52,702 nt of DNA from an uncultured Bacteroidales bacterium (GCA_900319855.1 ONQC01000013.1:1-52702), one strand, 5' to 3'; numbered from the stretch's first letter, positions 32,539 through 42,437 are shown. The notes: generated from the letters alone by a model not told the origin. Made by a program: numbers and translations.

Positions 32539-33711
32539 ATGCGTTTTACCAAAGCCATCCTGGCAGCAGCCGTGCTCTTGCCGGTCGCTGCTTTCGCCCA
32601 AAAGGCTGAAGACCTGACCTTCACCGTCGTCAAAGAGAATCCGATCACCTCGATCAAGAACCAGAACCGGTCCGGCACCTGCTGGTGCTTCTCTGCCCTT
32701 TCTTTCCTGGAGTCCGAGGCCATCCGCATCAACAACCTCAAGGAAGCCGACTATCCAGACTTCTCCGAGATGTTCGTCGTCAGCCATTCCTATGTCGACC
32801 GCGCTGACAAATACATCCGCGTTGACGGTCGCATGGGTTTCAGCGCCGGTTCCTGGAGCGAAGACGCCATCAACCATGTCATGAAAGTGTACGGTCTGGT
32901 TCCTCAAAGTGCGATGCCGGGCACCAACTATGGGACGGACCTCCCGGTCCACGCCGAGGTTGACGCAGTCGCCAAGGCCTATGTCGACGCCATCGTCAAG
33001 AATCCCAACGGAACCCTCAGCACCGCTTGGAAGAAAGGTTTCCAGGGTATCATGGACGCCTATTTCGGCGCCTATCCGGAAGAATTCACCGTCAACGGCA
33101 AGAAGTATACGCCGATCAGCTATCGTGACTCCTTCAAGCTCGATGCCGACAATTACGTCAGCCTGACCTCCTTCACCCACCATCCGTTCTACGAACCGTT
33201 CGCAGTCGAAGTGACGGATAACTGGCGCGCCGACCAGGCCTACAACGTCCCGATCGACGAGCTCATGGAGGCGATCTACTATGCCCTTGAGAACGGCTAT
33301 ACCACCACTTGGGGCGGCGACGTCTCCGAGACCGGTTTCACCCGCACCGGCACCGCCCTCCTGCTCGACCCGAAGGCTTCCACCTCCGGCTCCGATATGG
33401 AACGCTGGGTCGGAAAGGCCGAGGACAAGCCGGCCGAGACAGCCCCGAAGGAGATTGTTCCGGACCAGGCTTTCCGCCAGAAGGGCTTTGACGAGAAGAC
33501 CACCACGGACGACCACGGCATGCACGCCTTCGGTATCGCCAAGGACCAGTTTGGCAACAAGTACCTCATGATCAAGAACTCCTGGGGTGAGAGCGGCAAA
33601 TACAAAGGCATCTGGTACATGTCTGACGCCTTCTGCCGCGGCAAGGTCCTCGACATCACGCTCCACAAGGACGCCCTTCCGAAGGAGCTCCGCAAGAAAC
33701 TCGGCATCTAA
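32539..33711 (+). CDS. Secreted papain-family aminopeptidase (bleomycin hydrolase/C1B-like)
   Basis: This 390-residue protein has a signal peptide (about 1-21, MRFTKAILAAAVLLPVAAFA, then Q). The catalytic triad is visible: Cys48 in NRSGTCWCFSALSF, His in DDHGMHAFGIA and Asn in MIKNSWGE. This is the C1B (PepC/bleomycin hydrolase) pattern. Bacterial PepC and yeast Blh1 are cytosolic and about 450 residues. This one is exported and shorter, so it likely digests peptides in the periplasm or outside. It is first in a plus-strand operon with pssA (two-base gap) and a GH25 gene. Confidence 0.9.
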   Translation: MRFTKAILAAAVLLPVAAFAQKAEDLTFTVVKENPITSIKNQNRSGTCWCFSALSFLESEAIRINNLKEADYPDFSEMFVVSHSYVDRADKYIRVDGRMGFSAGSWSEDAINHVMKVYGLVPQSAMPGTNYGTDLPVHAEVDAVAKAYVDAIVKNPNGTLSTAWKKGFQGIMDAYFGAYPEEFTVNGKKYTPISYRDSFKLDADNYVSLTSFTHHPFYEPFAVEVTDNWRADQAYNVPIDELMEAIYYALENGYTTTWGGDVSETGFTRTGTALLLDPKASTSGSDMERWVGKAEDKPAETAPKEIVPDQAFRQKGFDEKTTTDDHGMHAFGIAKDQFGNKYLMIKNSWGESGKYKGIWYMSDAFCRGKVLDITLHKDALPKELRKKLGI

Positions 33712-33713
33712 CC

Positions 33714-34433
33714 ATGCGTCTTGTCAAGCATATTCCCAATACGATCACCTCGATGAATCTCCTCTTCGGAATCTTCGGGGTGATCGTTTGTTTGCAGGGA
33801 CGACCGGACCAGGCGTTCCTGCTGATGCTCGCCGCTGCGGTGTGTGATTTCTGTGACGGCTTGGCAGCCAGGGCCTTGCATGCTTATTCCGATATCGGGA
33901 AAGAGCTGGATTCCCTCGCAGACCTGGTCAGTTTCGGCGTACTGCCGGCCTTGATCCTGCACCAGCTCATGGCTTTCCAGGTCCGCGGATGGGTGACGTT
34001 CCTCCCCCTGGTGCTGGCCGTCTTTTCCGCCCTGCGGCTGGCCAAGTTCAACCTGGACGAGCGCCAGCATGACAGTTTCCTCGGACTTCCCACGCCGGCC
34101 TCGGCGATGATCTGCGGCTCCCTCGCATACTATGTCTACAACGAACCGTTCACCATCCTGGCCGAATGGTGCGGGACCGTCTGGTTCCTGCCTGCCATCG
34201 CATTGGTGCTGTCCGCTTTGCTTGTATGCGAACTGCCGATGTTCTCCATGAAAATCAGCAAGGACGCCGATACGCTGACGACGATGAAACGGACCTCTTT
34301 CCTGGCCGTCACCGCCCTGATCGCAATCATGGTTGCCGTCCTGCGGCTGAACTGGGCCATGATCGTCCTGATGGCCTTCGTCGCCTATATCGTGATGAAT
34401 ATCGTCTTCAGCCTGTTTAAGGCAACCCGCTGA
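33714..34433 (+). CDS. pssA: CDP-diacylglycerol-serine O-phosphatidyltransferase
   Basis: This 239-residue integral membrane enzyme makes phosphatidylserine, the precursor of phosphatidylethanolamine. The CDP-alcohol phosphotransferase motif D-x2-D-G-x2-A-R-x8-G-x3-D-x3-D is complete in DFCDGLAARALHAYSDIGKE plus LDSLAD (about residues 44-69). Several membrane helices follow, and the N-terminal PNTITSMNLLFG is typical of PssA. A phosphatidylserine decarboxylase gene is not in the window. It is tightly linked to the secreted C1 peptidase upstream and the lysozyme-like gene 11 bases downstream. Confidence 0.93.
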   Translation: MRLVKHIPNTITSMNLLFGIFGVIVCLQGRPDQAFLLMLAAAVCDFCDGLAARALHAYSDIGKELDSLADLVSFGVLPALILHQLMAFQVRGWVTFLPLVLAVFSALRLAKFNLDERQHDSFLGLPTPASAMICGSLAYYVYNEPFTILAEWCGTVWFLPAIALVLSALLVCELPMFSMKISKDADTLTTMKRTSFLAVTALIAIMVAVLRLNWAMIVLMAFVAYIVMNIVFSLFKATR

Positions 34434-34444
34434 TCTCCAGGGAC

Positions 34445-35263
34445 ATGACGTCGAAGCAATCCCCGAAGAACAAGCCCGTCACACGCAAGAAGAAGGTCCG
34501 CCGTCGGACCATCAACTGGCAGGAAGTCAAGTCCTGGGTCCTCTTGCTGCTGATCGGGCTTGTCTTGTATTTCCTGGCCAGGCCTGCCGTGGAAGAGATC
34601 ATCGTCTCCAACATCGACAGCGGTGCGACGGTCCCTCCGGGCAACTGGAAATACGGCGTCGACCTGTCCCATCACAATGACGGGAAGATCCTGTGGGATT
34701 CCCTGTTTGTCATGACCGACGCCCGGGGACGGACGGTCCGCAACCTGGAAGATGCCCGCGAAGTACAGCCGGTCAGTTTCGTCTTCATGAAAGCAACAGA
34801 GGGGGTCTCCCACAAAGACCGGCGCTTCGCCAGCCGCTGGAAAGAAGCCGGCCAGTATCCCCTGTCGCGGGGAGCCTACCATTTTTACCGGACTTCCAAG
34901 GATCCGGCCGCGCAGGCGCAGCATTTCATCCGGACGGTCGGATCCCTCAAATACCGGGACCTTCCCCCGGTCCTGGATATCGAGACCCTGCATGGCGGTT
35001 GTACGAAAGAAAAACTGAATGCAGACCTGGCCGTCTGGCTGGAGACCGTGGAAAAGCATTACGGGAAACGTCCCATCGTCTATACCTATGAAACCTTTGC
35101 ACGGGACTTCCTGCTACCCTCCATCACGGAAAAATATCCGATCTGGATCGCCCATTATGACGTCCGGCGGCCCCAGCGCAAGGACTGGGGTTACTGGCAA
35201 TTTACGGACAAGGCCGTCGTACATGGTATCAACGGCCTTGTGGATCTCAATGTCATGCAATAA
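34445..35263 (+). CDS. Membrane-anchored GH25 lysozyme (muramidase)
   Basis: This 272-residue protein has a basic N-terminus (KKKVRRR), a single membrane anchor at about residues 30-50 (SWVLLLLIGLVLYFLA) and a GH25 domain from about 75. Hallmarks are YGVDLSHHN (catalytic Asp), FVFMKATEG, GAYHFYR, LPPVLDIET (catalytic Glu region), PIVYTYETF and YWQFTDKA. It should cut the muramic acid-glucosamine bond of peptidoglycan from the periplasmic face of the inner membrane. It is last in the operon with the C1 peptidase and pssA. The next gene is convergent, one base away. Confidence 0.93.
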   Translation: MTSKQSPKNKPVTRKKKVRRRTINWQEVKSWVLLLLIGLVLYFLARPAVEEIIVSNIDSGATVPPGNWKYGVDLSHHNDGKILWDSLFVMTDARGRTVRNLEDAREVQPVSFVFMKATEGVSHKDRRFASRWKEAGQYPLSRGAYHFYRTSKDPAAQAQHFIRTVGSLKYRDLPPVLDIETLHGGCTKEKLNADLAVWLETVEKHYGKRPIVYTYETFARDFLLPSITEKYPIWIAHYDVRRPQRKDWGYWQFTDKAVVHGINGLVDLNVMQ

Positions 35264-35264
35264 C

Positions 35265-36485
35265 CTAGCGGAAGAAACGCCGCTTGGTATAACCGGCAGC
35301 CAGTCCGCCCGCTGAAGTTTCCTTATAGAGCGACGGCAGGTCTTTGCCGGTCTGCTTCATCACTTCCACGACATGGTCAAACGAGACCCGGTGCTTGCCA
35401 TCGGAGAAGGTGGCATAGATATCCGAATCCAGCGCCCGCGTCGCAGCAAAGGCATTCCGCTCGATACAAGGAATCTGGACCAGGCCGCAGATCGGGTCGC
35501 AGGTCATGCCCAGGTGATGTTCCAGAGCCATTTCCGCCGCATATTCGATTTGCGACGGACTGCCGCCGAACAGCTGGCAGGCCGCGGCGGAGGCCATTGC
35601 GCTGGCAACGCCGACCTCTCCCTGGCAGCCCACGTCCGCACCGGAAATCGAGGCATTCTGCTTGACGATATTGCCGATCAGGCCGGCCGTGGCCAATGCG
35701 TGCAGGATTTTCGTGTCGGAGAACTGATGGCCGCGAGAAAGATGGTACAGCACGGCCGGGAGCACGCCGCTGGACCCGCAGGTCGGAGCCGTCACGATGA
35801 TGCCGCCGGCCGCATTCTCCTCACTGACGGCCAGCGCATAGCTGAAGACCAGGCCGCGGGAACGCAGGTTCGGCAGATAGCCGTTCGCCTTGACATGGTA
35901 GATCGCCGCCTTCCGGGAAAGGTTCAGCGGGCCGGGCAGACGGCCTTCCGTCTCAAGACCCCGCTGTACGGAAGCCTGCATCGCTTGCCAGATTTCCTGG
36001 AGATAGTCCCAGATATCCGGATCTTCGCACAGTCCGACATATTCCCAATAATTCCTTCCCGTACGTTCGCACCAGTCCATGATTCTCGTGAGGGTGTTCA
36101 TGGCATAGACTTCGCCGGAGTCGGACAAGTCGTGGCCTTCTCCTTCCGACAAGGCTCCCCCGCCGACACTGTAGCAGGTCCAGGCATCCGTTTCCTTCTT
36201 ATCCGCATCAAATGACTTGAAGGTCATGCCGTTCGGATGGAAGGGCAGGAAGATGGACGGCTCCCAGCAGATGGTGACGGGAGCGATGCCCGAAAGGGGT
36301 TCGGAAACGGCCACATCCGTCATGTGGCCTTTGCCGGTAGCAGCCAGGCTGCCATACAGGGTCACTTCAAAGGAGGCGGCTTCCGGATGGCGTTCGGCAA
36401 ACAGTTGTGCGGCCTTGTTCGGTCCCATCGTATGACTGGAAGAAGGGCCCTTTCCGATTTTATACAGTTCTTTCAGCGATTTCAT
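35265..36485 (-). CDS. sdaA: L-serine ammonia-lyase, single-chain, iron-sulphur type
   Basis: This 406-residue enzyme deaminates L-serine to pyruvate and ammonia. The N-terminal beta domain begins [22 protein letters not shown]. The alpha domain has [48 protein letters not shown] (cluster cysteines) and ends [13 protein letters not shown] 36485 is chosen because it fits the family N-terminus and the TATCTTTG box at 36507-36514. An ATG at 36509 would overlap that box. It is convergent with the GH25 gene. A single-chain fusion of both domains is normal for this family. Confidence 0.95.
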   Translation of the reverse strand: MKSLKELYKIGKGPSSSHTMGPNKAAQLFAERHPEAASFEVTLYGSLAATGKGHMTDVAVSEPLSGIAPVTICWEPSIFLPFHPNGMTFKSFDADKKETDAWTCYSVGGGALSEGEGHDLSDSGEVYAMNTLTRIMDWCERTGRNYWEYVGLCEDPDIWDYLQEIWQAMQASVQRGLETEGRLPGPLNLSRKAAIYHVKANGYLPNLRSRGLVFSYALAVSEENAAGGIIVTAPTCGSSGVLPAVLYHLSRGHQFSDTKILHALATAGLIGNIVKQNASISGADVGCQGEVGVASAMASAAACQLFGGSPSQIEYAAEMALEHHLGMTCDPICGLVQIPCIERNAFAATRALDSDIYATFSDGKHRVSFDHVVEVMKQTGKDLPSLYKETSAGGLAAGYTKRRFFR

Positions 36486-36506
36486 GGCTATTGACGAAAA
36501 TGCGCG

Positions 36507-36514
36507 CAAAGATA
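36507..36514 (-). promoter_or_regulatory. -7 promoter element for sdaA
   Basis: TATCTTTG on the minus strand, 21 bases upstream of ATG 36485 and directly after the gapA terminator. Confidence 0.6.
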
Positions 36515-36515
36515 C

Positions 36516-36551
36516 ACAAAAAAGGCCGGAACGTCACCGTCCCGGCCTTTT
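36516..36551 (-). terminator. Terminator of gapA
   Basis: GGCCGGAACG (36524-36533) pairs with CGTCCCGGCC (36538-36547) with one mismatch. It is flanked by A- and T-runs on both sides, so it works on the minus strand and could on the plus. Confidence 0.85.
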
Positions 36552-36568
36552 TCTTTCAAAAAATGAAA

Positions 36569-37588
<1,020 letters not shown>

Positions 37589-37639
37589 TTAAGTTGAACA
37601 ATTTCAGTCAATCAGTTTGATTTGCCTTCAAAAATCGTA

Positions 37640-37647
37640 CAAAAATA
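37640..37647 (-). promoter_or_regulatory. -7 promoter element for gapA
   Basis: TATTTTTG on the minus strand, leaving an A/T-rich leader of about 65 bases before ATG 37567. Confidence 0.5.
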
Positions 37648-37659
37648 ACGAAATTGCAG

Positions 37660-37667
37660 TATCTTTG
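37660..37667 (+). promoter_or_regulatory. -7 promoter element for surE-lpxB
   Basis: TATCTTTG on the plus strand, 63 bases before surE. The perfect palindrome TTAAACGTTTAA (37684-37695) lies in the leader. Confidence 0.6.
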
Positions 37668-37730
37668 CAACAAAAGGGAAAAATTAAACGTTTAAATTGA
37701 CAACTCCAAGAGTACTAATACGTTTCATAG

Positions 37731-38576
37731 ATGAACATCCTGGTCACAAACGATGATGGATACACGTCAAAAGGCATCCGGACCCTCGCCCGGATGATGC
37801 GCCGTTTCGGTGACGTGACAGTCATCTCCCCGATGAAGCATCAGTCCGGCATGGGCATGGCCGTGTCCATCGGACTCAAACAGATACGATACAAGGACCT
37901 GGGCACGGATGAAGACGGAATCCGCTGGAGCTGGCTCGACGCCACCCCGGCCAGCTGCGTCAAATTCGGGTTCAATTTCATGGACCCGCAGCCCGATGTC
38001 GTCATCAGCGGCATCAACCACGGGCACAACGCCACCAGCGCAGCCTGCTATTCGGGCACGCTGGGCGCCGCGGAGGAAGCCGCCCTCTATGGGACGCCTT
38101 CGTTCGGGGTTTCCCTCGACTCCCTGCACAACGATGCAGATTTTTCCTGCGTTGAAGCCTTGTTCCCGGACCTGTTCACGCGGCTGATGGCCGTGCTTCC
38201 CCAGCGATATGGCATCTTCTATAACATCAATTTCCCCGACCTTCCGACGGAACTGATCAAGGGCATCCGTGTCGCGCATCAGGGCAAAGGAAAATGGATC
38301 AAGGAGTTCAACGAATGGAATCCCGAAATCTTCAAGCGCTTCGGCATCACGCCCGAGTCGGTCGGCCTGTCCCCCAACCCCGTATTGGAAGAAGGTGAAA
38401 AGATGTTCATGATGGTCGGCCAGTATGTCGATGACGACGAGAACCAGCCCGATGCGGACAACCGGCTGCTGGAAGAAGGGTTCATCACGATTACTGCCGA
38501 CAATCTTGATAAGACGGATTATGTTGAAAACAAGCGTCTTATCGATATCGGCTTCAACCAAGACTTCAGCAAATGA
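37731..38576 (+). CDS. surE: 5'/3'-nucleotidase SurE
   Basis: This 281-residue metal-dependent phosphatase acts on nucleoside monophosphates. The N-terminal motif NILVTNDDGYTSKGI carries the metal-binding Asp-Asp. SPMKHQSGMGMAVSI, DVVISGINHGHNATSAACYSGTLGAA and FYNINFP are the other family blocks. It is slightly longer than E. coli SurE (253) through a C-terminal extension. It overlaps lpxB by four bases. The surE-lpxB pair is a recurring Bacteroidetes arrangement. Confidence 0.95.
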   Translation: MNILVTNDDGYTSKGIRTLARMMRRFGDVTVISPMKHQSGMGMAVSIGLKQIRYKDLGTDEDGIRWSWLDATPASCVKFGFNFMDPQPDVVISGINHGHNATSAACYSGTLGAAEEAALYGTPSFGVSLDSLHNDADFSCVEALFPDLFTRLMAVLPQRYGIFYNINFPDLPTELIKGIRVAHQGKGKWIKEFNEWNPEIFKRFGITPESVGLSPNPVLEEGEKMFMMVGQYVDDDENQPDADNRLLEEGFITITADNLDKTDYVENKRLIDIGFNQDFSK

Positions 38577-39733
38577 AATACTATATCATTGCAGGTGAGG
38601 CATCGGGAGACCTGCATGGTTCCAACCTGATGAAAGGCCTTTATTCGGAAGACCCGGCCGCAGATATCCGATTCTGGGGCGGCAGCCTGATGAATGCCGT
38701 TTATTCAGAGCATCAGCATGGCGACGGTTTCGTACGGGATTACAAGGAAGGAGCTGTCATGGGTTTCTCCCAGATCATCCTGCATGCCGGAAAGCACCTG
38801 AAACGGGTCCGGGAATGCTGCGAGGACCTGCTCCGGTTCCAGCCTGACGCCGTCATCCTGATCGACTATCCCGGTTTCAATTTCCGCATCGCCGAATTCT
38901 CCCACAAACAGGGACTGAAAGTTTTCTGGTACATCGCCCCGAAAGTCTGGGCGTCCCGGGAAGGACGGATCCGCAAGCTCAAAGCATACGTTGACAAACT
39001 TTTCATCGTATTCCCGTTCGAAAAGCCGTATTTCGACCGGAAGGGCGTAGACTACGTCTATAAAGGGAATCCGCTGGTCGATGCGATCGACGGCTCCCCT
39101 TCTGCCTCACAGTCCCGCCAGGAATTCCTGGCGGCTGCCGGCCTGGCGGACCGTCCTGTCATCGCCATCCTGGCCGGGTCCCGGAAAGCCGAGGTCAAGA
39201 CCATGATGCCGGTGGTCAGCGCCTTCGCGGACCGGATGCATGCACTTCCGCAATACAAAGACTATCAGTTTGTCCTGGCCGGTGCTCCTTCCCGTTCCCT
39301 GCAGGATTACGTACCCTGGCTGGCCGGTCGGGAAGAGTACCTGAAATTGGTTTTCGGCCAGACCCAGGCCATCCTGCGGCATGCGGAAGCCGCCGTTGTC
39401 AATTCCGGGACGGCCTCGCTGGAAGCCTGCCTGATCGGCACGCCCCAGGTTGTGGGCTATGCCATCTCCAACTTCAATTACCAGATCGGGAAACGGATCA
39501 TCAAGGTCAAATACATCAGCCTGGGCAACCTGATTGCGGACCGCCTGGTGTTCCGCGAATTGATCCAGCACGACCTTACAGCTGACAACCTGGTCGCGGA
39601 AATCCGCCGCCTGATCGAAGACCAGGCCTATCGCGGAACCATGCTGGACGGTTATCAGGAAATTCGCCAGGCCCTCGGCGGCACCGGTGCCTCCGCCGCC
39701 GTCGCCCGCACCATGATCCAGGAACTATCTTAG
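38573..39733 (+). CDS. lpxB: Lipid-A-disaccharide synthase
   Basis: This 386-residue peripheral membrane glycosyltransferase (GT19) joins UDP-diacylglucosamine to lipid X in lipid A synthesis. Motifs are YIIAGEASGDLHGSNL at the start, VILIDYPGFNFRIAEF, FWYIAPKVWASREGRI, FPFEKPYF, ILAGSRKAEV and the UDP-binding VNSGTASLEA. The length is normal. The stop codon TAG (39731-39733) lies inside the left arm of the inverted repeat 39729-39831. It is co-transcribed with surE. Confidence 0.96.
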   Translation: MKYYIIAGEASGDLHGSNLMKGLYSEDPAADIRFWGGSLMNAVYSEHQHGDGFVRDYKEGAVMGFSQIILHAGKHLKRVRECCEDLLRFQPDAVILIDYPGFNFRIAEFSHKQGLKVFWYIAPKVWASREGRIRKLKAYVDKLFIVFPFEKPYFDRKGVDYVYKGNPLVDAIDGSPSASQSRQEFLAAAGLADRPVIAILAGSRKAEVKTMMPVVSAFADRMHALPQYKDYQFVLAGAPSRSLQDYVPWLAGREEYLKLVFGQTQAILRHAEAAVVNSGTASLEACLIGTPQVVGYAISNFNYQIGKRIIKVKYISLGNLIADRLVFRELIQHDLTADNLVAEIRRLIEDQAYRGTMLDGYQEIRQALGGTGASAAVARTMIQELS

Positions 39734-39831
39734 ACCAACTGACCTTCTTCTACGTCGATCCTCCCCACAAGTGGGTCCCCTCCCTTTTCGGGAGCCAATG
39801 TCGACTTAAGAAGAAGGTCAGTTGGTCTAAG
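39729..39831. repeat. 103-base element: 23-bp perfect inverted repeat with two internal hairpins
   Basis: The left arm (39729-39751) and right arm (39809-39831) are exact reverse complements over 23 bases, outer ends CTTAG/CTAAG, inner ends CTTCTTCT/AGAAGAAG. After a small bulge the stem continues with GTCGA/TCGAC. The loop folds into CCCAC-AA-GTGGG (39764-39775) and CTCCC-TTTTC-GGGAG (39780-39794). It fills the space between two convergent stop codons. No T-run follows, so it is not a standard terminator. It looks like a REP- or MITE-type palindromic element, but a target duplication is not evident. Confidence 0.85.
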
Positions 39832-39833
39832 AA

Positions 39834-40496
39834 TCAATATTCTCTTGGACCGAAGATGGCGGTGCCGATACGGACCAGGGTCGAGCCGTGCTCGAGCGCC
39901 AGGGGCCAGTCATCGGACATACCCATGGAAAGTTCCTTAAATTCAGTCAGTTCCGGTAACATGGAATGAGCTTTGGCGAAGGTTTCCGCCAATCGTGAGA
40001 AATCCCCGTGAATGACCCCGGAATCGTCCGTCAGCGTCGCCATGCCCATGAGACCGCAGAACCGGATGTGCGGGAAAGCACCCCGTACTGCTTGGGTCAG
40101 GACCATCAGGATCTCCGCTTCCGTAAAACCCTGCTTGGTCGCATCCTGGCTGATATGCTGCTCCAGCAGCACTGAAACCGTCCGCTCATTCTCCGCGCCC
40201 CAGCGCTCGATACTGACCAGCAGCCGGAGCGTATCCACACTTTCCACCAGGGTGGCATACGGAAGGACCAGTTTCAGCTTGTTGGTCTGCAGATGGCCGA
40301 TGAAATGCCACTGCACATCCGCAGGCATTTGCGGCACCTTGGCCGCCATCTCCTGCGGACGGCTTTCGGCGAAAAGCCGCTGTCCGGCATCATATGCCTC
40401 CTGCAGCTTCTCAACCGGATGGAATTTGGAAACTGCCACCAGGCGGGTGCCAGATGGCAGTTTCGACTTGATATTCAGTAGATTCTCTGCGATCAT
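39834..40496 (-). CDS. YggS/PLPBP-type pyridoxal phosphate homeostasis protein
   Basis: This 220-residue PLP-binding TIM-barrel protein of the alanine racemase N-terminal fold has PLP Lys in LVAVSKFHP (about residue 24), then ESRPQEMAAKVP, WHFIGHLQTNKLK, GLMGMATL, LSMGMSDDWPLALEHGSTLVRIGTAIFG. It carries no known enzyme activity and buffers cellular vitamin B6. It sits three bases downstream of yidC on the minus strand, and its stop is adjacent to the inverted repeat element. The usual FGEN motif near residue 43 reads FAESRPQE here. Confidence 0.94.
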   Translation of the reverse strand: MIAENLLNIKSKLPSGTRLVAVSKFHPVEKLQEAYDAGQRLFAESRPQEMAAKVPQMPADVQWHFIGHLQTNKLKLVLPYATLVESVDTLRLLVSIERWGAENERTVSVLLEQHISQDATKQGFTEAEILMVLTQAVRGAFPHIRFCGLMGMATLTDDSGVIHGDFSRLAETFAKAHSMLPELTEFKELSMGMSDDWPLALEHGSTLVRIGTAIFGPREY

Positions 40497-40499
40497 AAT

Positions 40500-42377
40500 C
40501 TAGCGTCTTCCCTTTTTCTGCTGCTCGGCCTGCATCTGGCGCTGCATCTTCTGGGCTTCTTCCAGCCGCTGCTGCCATTTGCTCTTCGGTGCCGGCTTGC
40601 CGGCAGAGGCCTTCAGTTTCGCCTGGATTTCCTCCGGATGCACGAACCATTTCTTGATCACCCAGGTCTCCACCATCGTAATCAGGTTGGACAACAGGTA
40701 ATAATAGCTCAAACCGGAAGAAAGGCTGTTACAGATGAAGAACATCATGATCGGCATCATGTACAGGCTCATGAAACGCATCGACGCCGCATTCGGGTCA
40801 TTGCCGGAAGTCTGTCCCTGCATGGTGATCTTCGAGTAGAAGAACATGGAGACAGCCATCAGCAGGGCGAACAGGGAGATATGGTCGCCGAGCAGCGGGA
40901 TCCGTGTCCCGAAGTCGATGATCGAATCGTAGGCACTGAGGTCTTCCGCCCACAGGAACGGCTGCTGGCGCAGTTCGATGGAAGCCGGGAAGAAGCGGAA
41001 CATCGCCCACAGGATCGGGAACTGCAGCAGCATCGGGAGGCAGCCGCCCATCGGATTGATCCCGGCCTTCTGGTACAGGGCCATGGTCTCCTGCTGCTTC
41101 TTCATCGCATCTTCCTGACGCGGATACTTCTCGTTCAACTTGTCGATCTCCGGCTTGATGGCCTGCATCTTCGCGCTGGAAGAATAGCTCTTGAACGCGA
41201 ACGGGAAGACCACGATCTTGATGAAGATGGTCATCAGCAGGATGATCAGGCCGAAACTGGAAATGAACCGGTGCAGGAAATCGAAAAGCGGGATGATCAC
41301 GTACTTGGTGAACAATCCGACGACCGATCCGCCCAGCGGGATGGTCCGCTCATATTTCTGGTCGTAGGACTTGAGGAGCTTATAGCTGTTCGGTCCGAAA
41401 TAGAATTCGAATTCGTCCGTCACGTCCTGACCCGGCTGGAAGTCCGAGCGCATGTCGGCCTCGCAGTACATGAGGTTATGGGACGGATCATCCTCCGGAA
41501 GGAAGGTCACAGACAGGTTGCCGGAAGCAAATTCCTTCTTGGAACGCATGATGGCGGAGAAGAACTGCTGATGGAAGGTGAACCAGCTCAGACGGCTGTC
41601 GACCCGCTTGGTCGCGCTCTTGCCACGGGCAATCTCGACCGGTTTCTTGTCCCCGCTCTGATAGAAAGCCCCCTTGGAATACTGGACCTCGTTCCGGTAA
41701 CCTTTTTCCATCCGCGGCATCGTCACCTTCCAACCGAAGTCGTAGACGGAAACGTTGCGCGGGATGACACGCTCCATGCCGATAAAGGACAGGGCGCCGG
41801 TCACGTTGTAAGAATCCTTATGCAGGACATAGGATTGCTGGATATAGCCGCCACCCGCGAACGGGAGACGCATCACCAGGGAGGAATCGGTCTGTGCGGC
41901 CACTTCGAACACGAAATCCTTCGTATTGATGTTCTCGCCGGCATAGATCGTATATCCCATCTCGCTCTGTCCCTCATGGAACAGGTAGAGATCCGATTTG
42001 TCATAGTTGGAATAATCCTTGACCCGGACGGAAAGCGGCTGGGCTCCCTGGGTGGTAAAGGCTATTTCCAGTTTTTCATTTTCAAGCTTAAGTACCTGGC
42101 TCTCAGCACCCGATGCCGCTTCCAAAAGGGAATCACGATAAACGGGGGCGACCGCATTCTCCACGAGCGGGACCGCCTGTTCGAGGGTATCGCCGGCATG
42201 GAGCTCCGCATAGGCGGCGGAATCCGCCTTCATCTGGATCAGCTGCTCCGCCTGGGCGATAGAGTCCTGGTAGGCCTGCCAGGCCTGTTGTTTCTTCTGT
42301 TGGTTGGATGAGTAGAAGGTGAATCCGACAAGGATGGCACCGATCAATACAAATCCGATGATACTGTTTTTATCCAC
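40500..42377 (-). CDS. yidC: Membrane protein insertase YidC
   Basis: This 625-residue protein has the long Gram-negative form: an N-terminal membrane helix (DKNSIIGFVLIGAILVGFTFY), a large periplasmic beta domain (about 60-340) and the conserved insertase core from about 360 (LFTKYVIIPLFDFLHRF, FPFAFKSYSSSAKMQAIKPEI, LNEKYPRQEDAMKKQQETMALY, GCLPMLLQFPILWAMFRFF). The C-terminal tail is rich in Lys, Arg and Gln and may contact the ribosome. It inserts inner-membrane proteins alone or with Sec. It is followed closely by yggS, and a hairpin separates it from the DUF349 gene upstream. Confidence 0.96.
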   Translation of the reverse strand: MDKNSIIGFVLIGAILVGFTFYSSNQQKKQQAWQAYQDSIAQAEQLIQMKADSAAYAELHAGDTLEQAVPLVENAVAPVYRDSLLEAASGAESQVLKLENEKLEIAFTTQGAQPLSVRVKDYSNYDKSDLYLFHEGQSEMGYTIYAGENINTKDFVFEVAAQTDSSLVMRLPFAGGGYIQQSYVLHKDSYNVTGALSFIGMERVIPRNVSVYDFGWKVTMPRMEKGYRNEVQYSKGAFYQSGDKKPVEIARGKSATKRVDSRLSWFTFHQQFFSAIMRSKKEFASGNLSVTFLPEDDPSHNLMYCEADMRSDFQPGQDVTDEFEFYFGPNSYKLLKSYDQKYERTIPLGGSVVGLFTKYVIIPLFDFLHRFISSFGLIILLMTIFIKIVVFPFAFKSYSSSAKMQAIKPEIDKLNEKYPRQEDAMKKQQETMALYQKAGINPMGGCLPMLLQFPILWAMFRFFPASIELRQQPFLWAEDLSAYDSIIDFGTRIPLLGDHISLFALLMAVSMFFYSKITMQGQTSGNDPNAASMRFMSLYMMPIMMFFICNSLSSGLSYYYLLSNLITMVETWVIKKWFVHPEEIQAKLKASAGKPAPKSKWQQRLEEAQKMQRQMQAEQQKKGRR

Positions 42378-42397
42378 TGTGTTTCAAAGAACGTTAT

Positions 42398-42426
42398 GCA
42401 GCCGGACACCTCACGCGTCCGGCTGC
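42398..42426 (-). terminator. Hairpin downstream of the DUF349 gene
   Basis: GCAGCCGGAC (42398-42407) pairs with GTCCGGCTGC (42417-42426), a perfect 10-bp stem. The following minus-strand sequence is only mildly T-rich, so termination may be partial, with read-through into yidC. Confidence 0.55.
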
Positions 42427-42437
42427 CATTCATACTG

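Noticed and set aside
39729-39831. Ordinary bidirectional terminator
   Set aside because: The stem is far longer than intrinsic terminators seen elsewhere in the window, has a structured 57-base centre, and lacks a T-run on either side.
40638-42311. 557-codon plus-strand open frame
   Set aside because: It is antisense to yidC, which is complete and unmistakable.
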